Shown: piece after piece, positions 1 to 5,100 of the stretch
How the letters are laid out: every line of letters begins with the position of its first letter
How positions within the stretch are numbered: the first letter of the stretch is position 1
DNA from: Methanobacterium sp.
GTDB lineage: Archaea > Methanobacteriota > Methanobacteria > Methanobacteriales > Methanobacteriaceae
Direction: 5' to 3'
DNA: 5,100 nucleotides
NCBI GenBank assembly: GCA_028682985.1
Contig: JAJRAE010000029.1
Coordinates: 1 to 5,100 of the forward strand
Position numbers and translations under genes: made by a program
Notes under the pieces: model-generated
Seen by the model: only the letters and a program-made list of their open reading frames with translations
What the model was told of the DNA's origin: nothing
Database searches by the model: none

Positions 1-340
1 GTCTTTCACCTATTTTAAAAGCACCTCTAATGGTTGCGGCTCTGCTTTCCTGGCCTGAGGCATCATCAGGTAAGATGCACAGGTAACCGCTCTTCAATTT
101 AGGGGAAGCCATGATCAACTTCTTACCATCTCTAAGCGCATATTCACGTACTTTTAACTGGGCTGAATCAGGGCTGGAGAATATAACCTTCGAATCAGCC
201 CATTCCGGAGTGTTTCTAAGCAGCCTGGCTGCTTTTAATTCTCCCTTAAATTTTGGTATTCTGGGACGGGTTATTTTACTTGTTAACCCCCTCTCCATGA
301 GAATGTGCCAAATTTCTTCTCTCAATCTCTGCTTATCCAT
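1..340 (-). CDS. Archaeal 5-formyltetrahydrofolate cyclo-ligase-like protein, N-terminal part (runs off left edge)
   Basis: The reading frame is open from an ATG at 340-338 to the window edge and gives 113 residues. An in-frame TAA lies two codons upstream (346-344) and a GAGGT ribosome-binding site ends six bases before the ATG, so this start is well fixed. The protein begins MDKQRLREEIW, then RIPKFKG (about residues 27-33), a VIFSSPDSAQ segment (52-61), VREYALRDGK (64-73) and LIMASPKLKSGY (75-86). This pattern recalls the archaeal branch of the 5-formyl-THF cyclo-ligase/MTHFS fold (COG0212). Bacterial and eukaryotic members convert 5-formyl-THF to 5,10-methenyl-THF using ATP. The glycine-rich nucleotide-binding end lies outside the window, so catalysis cannot be judged. 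Methanogens of this group mainly use tetrahydromethanopterin, so the real substrate is uncertain. The gene is divergent from the mevalonate operon. Family call fairly sure, function not. Confidence 0.75.
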   Translation of the reverse strand, partial: MDKQRLREEIWHILMERGLTSKITRPRIPKFKGELKAARLLRNTPEWADSKVIFSSPDSAQLKVREYALRDGKKLIMASPKLKSGYLCILPDDASGQESRAATIRGAFKIGER

Positions 341-346
341 TGGTTA

Positions 347-351
347 ACCTC
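347..351 (-). promoter_or_regulatory. Ribosome-binding site of the cyclo-ligase-like gene
   Basis: On the minus strand GAGGT is followed by six bases and then ATG. It matches the archaeal anti-Shine-Dalgarno sequence. With the in-frame stop at 346-344 it decides the start of the cyclo-ligase-like gene. Confidence 0.6.
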
Positions 352-401
352 AGAGTATTTATTAATTAAAAATAGATCTTCAAATAATTGAATTAATTTC
401 T

Positions 402-420
402 TCCATAATATTTATATGGA
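402..420. repeat. Perfect 6-bp inverted repeat, possible operator
   Basis: TCCATA (402-407) and TATGGA (415-420) are exact reverse complements separated by seven bases. The element includes G/C pairs in otherwise nearly pure A/T sequence and overlaps the best TATA candidate for the minus-strand gene. A regulator bound here could block that promoter. This is inference from position; no known operator consensus was recognised. Confidence 0.35.
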
Positions 421-440
421 TAGAAGGAATAAAATACATT

Positions 441-459
441 AAATATTATTCTAATATTT
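441..459. repeat. Perfect 8-bp A/T inverted repeat in the divergent spacer
   Basis: AAATATTA (441-448) and TAATATTT (452-459) are exact reverse complements around a TTC spacer. It could be a regulator site or part of a promoter. All arm bases are A or T in an A/T-rich spacer, so chance occurrence is quite possible. Confidence 0.3.
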
Positions 460-581
460 TTTCTGGATTTTAAAGCTAGATAATTTACTTAATTTATTTA
501 ATAACCCGAAATTTGTTTAGAATTTAAACTATCATAATAAAAGGAGAATTAAATTAAAAATAAATATTAATTCTAAGAGTG

Positions 582-587
582 AGTGAT
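582..587 (+). promoter_or_regulatory. Probable ribosome-binding site deciding the HMG-CoA synthase start
   Basis: AGTGAT ends three bases before the ATG at 591 and resembles the GGTGAT end of the archaeal Shine-Dalgarno consensus. It favours ATG 591 over the in-frame GTG at 579, which has no purine-rich site at proper distance upstream. Confidence 0.45.
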
Positions 588-590
588 TTA

Positions 591-1646
591 ATGGCAGGAA
601 TAGTTGGATATGGAATTTACATTCCTTCATACAGAATTAAAGTAGAAGAAATCGCCAAGGTATGGGGGGACGACCCTCAGGCTATTTCAAGGGGACTGGT
701 TGTGCAGGAGAAATCTGTACCAGCCCCAGATGAAGACACCGCAACAATGTCTGTGGAAGCCTCAAGAAACGCGCTTAAAAGAGCTTTAATAGACCCCCAA
801 AAACTAGGAGCTATCTATGTGGGATCAGAATCCCACCCCTACGCAGTCAAACCCACTGCAACCATAGTGGCCGAAGCAGTGGAAGCCGCCCCCCACCTAA
901 CCGCAGCAGACCTTGAATTTGCCTGTAAGGCAGGAACCGCTGGAATACAGATATGTATGGGTCTGGTTGATTCCGGATTAATAGAATATGGACTGGCAGT
1001 AGGTGCCGACACAGCGCAGGGTGCACCCAGCGATGCACTGGAATACACGGCCTCAGCTGGTGGAGCAGCCTACGTGGTTGGAAAGCAGAATACCCTGGCT
1101 GATTTCGAGGGGACCTGCAGTTACACCACAGACACGCCGGACTTCTACCGAAGAGAAGGGAGATCCTACCCCAAACACGGTGGAAGATTCACCGGAGAAC
1201 CAGCATACTTCAAACACGTGTTATCTGGTGCAAAAAGCCTCTTCGAGCAGATGGGAACCGAAGCTTCAGATTATGATCATGTTATTTTCCACCAGCCCAA
1301 TGGTAAGTTCTACATAAGGGCCGCTCGAAAATTAGGATTCACAGAAAAACAGTACAAAACAGGACTGCTAACTCCCGTAATTGGGAACACCTATTCCGGA
1401 GCCACCCCACTGGGACTGGCCGCGGTGCTGGACATAGCGGAACCTGATGATCGCATAATGGCTGTATCCTACGGTAGCGGAGCGGGAAGTGACGCTTTTA
1501 GCATCAAAGTAAATGATGCAATCTCCGAGAGAAGAGAACTTTCACCCAAAGTCCAGGATATGATTAAGGAAAAAAAATATGTTGATTATGCAGTGTATGC
1601 TAAATTCAAGGGAAAATTGCGAATGGCAGGATTAACACAGGAATAA
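591..1646 (+). CDS. Hydroxymethylglutaryl-CoA synthase (archaeal type)
   Basis: This enzyme condenses acetyl-CoA with acetoacetyl-CoA to HMG-CoA, the committed entry to the mevalonate route for archaeal lipid isoprenoids. It acts in the cytoplasm. The ATG at 591 gives 351 residues, the normal size for short archaeal enzymes. An in-frame GTG at 579 would add only MSDL; ATG is preferred because family members begin with a [12 protein letters not shown] sequence. The catalytic triad of the family is visible: Glu80 in [13 protein letters not shown], nucleophile Cys112 in FACKAGTA, and His234 in IFHQPNGKF. Other landmarks are [18 protein letters not shown] (138-155), [13 protein letters not shown] (265-277) and the C-terminal glycine loop [10 protein letters not shown] (294-303). 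The fold is a thiolase-like dimer. The thiolase gene follows after 25 bases on the same strand, so the two are very likely cotranscribed and may form one complex. No frameshift or odd residue was seen. Confidence 0.96.
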   Translation: MAGIVGYGIYIPSYRIKVEEIAKVWGDDPQAISRGLVVQEKSVPAPDEDTATMSVEASRNALKRALIDPQKLGAIYVGSESHPYAVKPTATIVAEAVEAAPHLTAADLEFACKAGTAGIQICMGLVDSGLIEYGLAVGADTAQGAPSDALEYTASAGGAAYVVGKQNTLADFEGTCSYTTDTPDFYRREGRSYPKHGGRFTGEPAYFKHVLSGAKSLFEQMGTEASDYDHVIFHQPNGKFYIRAARKLGFTEKQYKTGLLTPVIGNTYSGATPLGLAAVLDIAEPDDRIMAVSYGSGAGSDAFSIKVNDAISERRELSPKVQDMIKEKKYVDYAVYAKFKGKLRMAGLTQE

Positions 1647-1657
1647 GGAATTTTTTT

Positions 1658-1666
1658 AGGGAGGAG
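1658..1666 (+). promoter_or_regulatory. Strong ribosome-binding site before a TTG start
   Basis: AGGGAGGAG is followed by five bases and then TTG at 1672. It is the strongest Shine-Dalgarno site in the window and makes the non-ATG start of the thiolase convincing. The next in-frame ATG is 24 codons further on and would remove conserved sequence. Confidence 0.8.
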
Positions 1667-1671
1667 TTTAT

Positions 1672-2823
1672 TTGAAAGAAGTTGCAATTATAGGCGTGTC
1701 CCAGACCAAATTTGGAGAACTATGGGACACTTCATTTAGAGATATGATTAGTGAAGCCGGTTTAAAAGCCATAGCAGATGCCGGTATAGAAGGAGCTGAC
1801 CTGGAGGCTATGTTTGTGGGAAACATGTCCGCAGGACTTTTCGTTGAACAGGAGCACATCGCATCCCTGATAGCAGATCAGGTGGGTTTAAACCCCATGC
1901 CATCAACCCGGGTGGAGGCAGCCTGTGCCTCGGGGGGATTAGCCCTCAGAAGCGGGATAATGGCAGTGGCATCCGGCTACCATGACATAGTGATATCTGC
2001 AGGAGTGGAGAAGATGACAGACGTAGTGGACCCCACACCAGTAATCTCCACCGCAGCAGATCAGGAATGGGAGGTCCAGCAGGGAGCTAACTTCCCCTCA
2101 CTCTATGCCATGATGGCCCGAAGACACATGCATGAATACGGAACCACCAGGGAACAGCTGGCTATGTTCAGTGTGGTTAACCATAAAAACGGAGCACTAA
2201 ACCCCCTAGCCCAATTCCCTATGGAGATCACGGTTGACCAGGTTTTAAATTCAAGTATGGTGGCAGATCCCCTAACATTACTGGACTGCTCCCCCATAAC
2301 TGACGGAGCCGCCGCGGCGATACTCTGTCCAGCTGAGGATGCTAAAAAATACACAGATAACCCAGTTTATGTTAAGGCCTCAACTCAGGCTTCAGGAACC
2401 ATAGCTCTCCAGGAGAGAAGGGACATCACCACCATAGACTCCACAGTCAACGCCGCCCGAAGAGCTTATAAGATGGCAGGTATACAGCCAAAGGACATTG
2501 ACGTGGCAGAGGTGCATGACTGCTTCAGCATAAACGGACTCTTAGCTATAGAGGACCTGGGCTTTGTAGAGAAAGGACAAGCCGGACCGGCTGTTGAAGA
2601 TGGTATAACACAACGGGACGGACAAATACCAATAAATCCATCCGGTGGTTTGAAATCACGTGGACATCCCCTGGGAGCTACTGGTATAGCCCAGACTGCT
2701 GAGATTATCTGGCAGCTGCGTGGAGAAGCAGGTAAAAGGCAGATAAGTGATGTGGAGATTGGTATGACCCACAACATCGGTGGAACCGGTGGAACTGCTG
2801 CAGTTCATATATTCTCTAATTAA
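1672..2823 (+). CDS. Acetoacetyl-CoA thiolase, SCP2/lipid-transfer type (acetyl-CoA acetyltransferase)
   Basis: A 383-residue thiolase-fold protein with a TTG start, fixed by the site at 1658-1666 and by the conserved opening [16 protein letters not shown]. It should form acetoacetyl-CoA from two acetyl-CoA, the substrate of HMG-CoA synthase encoded just upstream. Visible active-site elements are nucleophile Cys85 in EAACASGG, the HDCF motif at 282-285 (NEAF in classical thiolases), and His332 in [10 protein letters not shown]. The C-terminal CxG cysteine of classical thiolases is absent; the position reads THNIGGTGG (366-374). HDCF without CxG is the signature of the SCP2-thiolase subclass, where Cys284 probably serves as acid/base. 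Such proteins are often annotated as lipid-transfer proteins or generic acetyltransferases; the operon context argues for the mevalonate role. No DUF35 gene follows, unlike the known archaeal complex. The gene ends at a T-rich terminator and is convergent with the rhodanese gene. Confidence 0.93.
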   Translation: MKEVAIIGVSQTKFGELWDTSFRDMISEAGLKAIADAGIEGADLEAMFVGNMSAGLFVEQEHIASLIADQVGLNPMPSTRVEAACASGGLALRSGIMAVASGYHDIVISAGVEKMTDVVDPTPVISTAADQEWEVQQGANFPSLYAMMARRHMHEYGTTREQLAMFSVVNHKNGALNPLAQFPMEITVDQVLNSSMVADPLTLLDCSPITDGAAAAILCPAEDAKKYTDNPVYVKASTQASGTIALQERRDITTIDSTVNAARRAYKMAGIQPKDIDVAEVHDCFSINGLLAIEDLGFVEKGQAGPAVEDGITQRDGQIPINPSGGLKSRGHPLGATGIAQTAEIIWQLRGEAGKRQISDVEIGMTHNIGGTGGTAAVHIFSN

Positions 2824-2839
2824 AAAAACAAATTATTAA

Positions 2840-2862
2840 TTTTTTTATATTTTCTTCTTTTA
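2840..2862 (+). terminator. T-rich archaeal terminator of the mevalonate operon
   Basis: Sixteen bases after the thiolase stop, a run of seven T (2840-2846) is followed by further T blocks up to about 2862. There is no strong hairpin, as is usual for archaeal U-tract termination. It would stop plus-strand transcripts before they enter the convergent rhodanese gene. Confidence 0.55.
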
Positions 2863-2918
2863 TTTAATAAAATAATATTTTTTAAACGTGATTTAAGTAA
2901 AATATAAATTTTTTATAC

Positions 2919-2940
2919 AGAAATAAAAATTAAATAAAAA
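2919..2940 (-). terminator. T-rich terminator of the rhodanese gene
   Basis: Read on the minus strand, the bases just after the rhodanese stop are TTTTT, then TTT and TTTTT blocks interrupted by A. This mirrors the plus-strand T-tract in the same convergent spacer. The rest of the 118-bp spacer shows no ORF. Confidence 0.45.
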
Positions 2941-2941
2941 T

Positions 2942-3304
2942 TTAATCGCTAGTTACAGGCAGTCTTTTGGATTTCCATTTATCAATACCGCCAGTGATAT
3001 TAACTACTTTCTTAAATCCATGCTCGTGCATTTTATCGATTGCTTTACATCCTCTAACCCCTGCTTTGCAGTAGACGAAGTATTCCTTATCTTTATCTAA
3101 TTCTTTGATTTTATCTTCAAATTCACTGGATTTAACATCTATAAGCTTAGCATTTTCCAAGTGTTCTTTCTGATATTCTTCGGGGGTCCTTACATCAAGC
3201 ACTACTAAATCTGGATTATTTCGATGTTTTTCAATTTCAGTAAATGCTTCTTTAGGTTCCATTTCATCTATACCTTTTTTTGAGCTTCTTTTAAATAATG
3301 ACAT
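2942..3304 (-). CDS. Single-domain rhodanese-like sulfurtransferase
   Basis: A 120-residue rhodanese homology domain, probably cytoplasmic, since there is no signal peptide or membrane segment. Rhodaneses carry a persulfide on the active-site cysteine and pass sulfane sulfur between donors and acceptors. The sequence shows VVLDVRTPEEYQKEHLENA (34-52), matching the conserved DVR-x-x-EY-x-x-GH-like segment with His48, then the catalytic loop CKAGVR (Cys79 to Arg84), which has the six-residue length of sulfur-specific rhodaneses, and a closing NITGGIDKW (102-110). A second cysteine, Cys86, lies close by. The first 15 residues are basic and outside the domain. The start at 3304 is the first after an in-frame TAA (3313-3311); ATG at codon 15 is a possible alternative. 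The protein is rich in Lys and Glu. The acceptor is unknown; thiolation or sulfide handling would both fit. Neighbouring genes give no direct clue. Confidence 0.9.
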   Translation of the reverse strand: MSLFKRSSKKGIDEMEPKEAFTEIEKHRNNPDLVVLDVRTPEEYQKEHLENAKLIDVKSSEFEDKIKELDKDKEYFVYCKAGVRGCKAIDKMHEHGFKKVVNITGGIDKWKSKRLPVTSD

Positions 3305-3312
3305 TTTTACTT

Positions 3313-3317
3313 ACCCC
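3313..3317 (-). promoter_or_regulatory. Possible ribosome-binding site of the rhodanese gene
   Basis: GGGGT on the minus strand lies eight bases before ATG 3304. The match to the Shine-Dalgarno consensus is only partial, so initiation may be modest, or the start may instead be the ATG at codon 15. Confidence 0.35.
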
Positions 3318-3340
3318 ATTTAGTTATCTGTTATAGGAAT

Positions 3341-3355
3341 TATTTAAAATTTTCA
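3341..3355 (-). promoter_or_regulatory. Candidate BRE/TATA promoter of the rhodanese gene
   Basis: On the minus strand a purine-rich GAAA (3354-3351) is directly followed by ATTTTAAATA (3350-3341), resembling a BRE plus TATA box. Transcription would start about 25 bases on, near 3320, giving a leader of roughly 16 bases. The spacing is good, but the region is A/T-rich and false matches are likely. It implies that the rhodanese gene is transcribed independently of the thermosome gene upstream. Confidence 0.35.
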
Positions 3356-3429
3356 AATGCAAAATAAATGGATTAAATTAAATTTTTAGAGAATTAAAGA
3401 ATTTTTATTAATAATAGGATTTAATTAAA

Positions 3430-3462
3430 AAATAGAAAAAAAAGAAAGGCATTTACGCCTTT
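3430..3462 (-). terminator. Hairpin plus T-tract terminator of the thermosome gene
   Basis: Read on the minus strand, four bases after the thermosome stop, AAAGGC (3462-3457) and GCCTTT (3450-3445) form a perfect 6-bp stem with a six-base loop. A C, eight T, and then CTATTTTTT follow at once. This has the form of a bacterial intrinsic terminator. In archaea the T-tract alone is often sufficient, so the hairpin may add efficiency or protect the 3' end. Confidence 0.75.
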
Positions 3463-3466
3463 AAAC

Positions 3467-5100
<1,634 letters not shown>

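Larger units (their letters stand above)
341..590. promoter_or_regulatory. Divergent A/T-rich intergenic region with candidate promoters for both flanking genes
   Basis: This spacer separates a minus-strand gene from the plus-strand mevalonate operon, so it should carry two promoters. I see no credible ORF or RNA gene in it. For the minus-strand gene the best TATA-like candidate is ATATAAAT (417-410 read on the minus strand), which would start a transcript near 385-390 with a leader of about 45-50 bases. For the plus strand, TTTAAAC around 523-529 could start a transcript near 550, and TTTATTTAATAA at 493-504 is an alternative. A/T richness makes many TATA look-alikes, so none is firm. An AAGGAG at 541-546 is not followed by a start codon at usable distance. 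Confidence 0.45.

Noticed and set aside
111..347. Plus-strand frame of 78 codons at the left end
   Set aside because: The minus strand of the same stretch encodes a recognisable cyclo-ligase-like protein with a good start and ribosome-binding site. The plus-strand product resembles nothing known to me.
579..590. GTG at 579 as start of HMG-CoA synthase
   Set aside because: It adds only MSDL, has no ribosome-binding site at proper distance, and the family begins with the [12 protein letters not shown] sequence at ATG 591. It cannot be fully excluded.
1003..1317. Plus-strand frame overlapping HMG-CoA synthase in another phase, and minus-strand frames at 839-1048, 1668-1859, 2103-2354 and 2466-2777
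   Set aside because: All lie inside well-supported enzyme genes, lack family features and have odd composition, so they are shadows of the real genes.
2824..2941. Possible small RNA or small ORF in the convergent spacer
   Set aside because: The sequence is almost entirely A/T with T-tracts on both strands and no stable hairpin or ribosome-binding site. Bidirectional termination explains it.
362..3435. Near-identical TTAATTAAAAA(A)TAG at 362-375 and 3421-3435
   Set aside because: The shared words are almost pure A/T, lie in unrelated contexts (a leader and a terminator), and are expected by chance in such spacers.

Overview
The window looks like chromosomal DNA from a methanogenic archaeon of the Methanobacteriales, most like a mesophilic Methanobacterium. 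The evidence is an archaeal HMG-CoA synthase/SCP2-type thiolase pair, a group II chaperonin (thermosome), strong archaeal ribosome-binding sites, very A/T-rich spacers between moderately G+C coding regions, and T-rich terminators. The taxon is inferred from protein and gene-order recognition; no search was run.

Layout. Positions 1-340 (minus strand) hold the N-terminal half of an archaeal 5-formyltetrahydrofolate cyclo-ligase-like protein that runs off the left edge. An A/T-rich divergent spacer of about 250 bp (341-590) follows; it contains possible promoters and two perfect inverted repeats. Positions 591-1646 (HMG-CoA synthase) and 1672-2823 (acetoacetyl-CoA thiolase) form a two-gene plus-strand operon. 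A 118-bp T/A-rich convergent spacer (2824-2941) separates it from a small rhodanese-domain protein at 2942-3304 (minus). Then comes a 162-bp spacer (3305-3466) with the likely rhodanese promoter and a hairpin-plus-T-tract terminator of the last gene. That gene, a thermosome subunit, occupies 3467-5100 (minus). Its start codon straddles the right edge, so all but one base of the gene is present.

How the genes work together. Thiolase condenses two acetyl-CoA to acetoacetyl-CoA, and HMG-CoA synthase adds a third acetyl unit to give HMG-CoA. This is the entry to the mevalonate pathway that supplies isoprenoid chains for archaeal membrane lipids. Both enzymes keep their visible catalytic residues. 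In a characterised archaeal thiolase/HMG-CoA synthase complex the two are bridged by a small DUF35 protein; no such gene lies next to this pair. The rhodanese and the thermosome are neighbours on one strand but appear to be separate transcription units.

I see no mobile element, CRISPR array, tRNA or rRNA, and no clear sign of an undescribed system. This is mostly an ordinary housekeeping region. The points worth checking are the missing DUF35 partner, the cyclo-ligase-like protein in a probable tetrahydromethanopterin organism, the inverted repeats in the divergent spacer, and the unusually bacterial-looking terminator after the thermosome gene.
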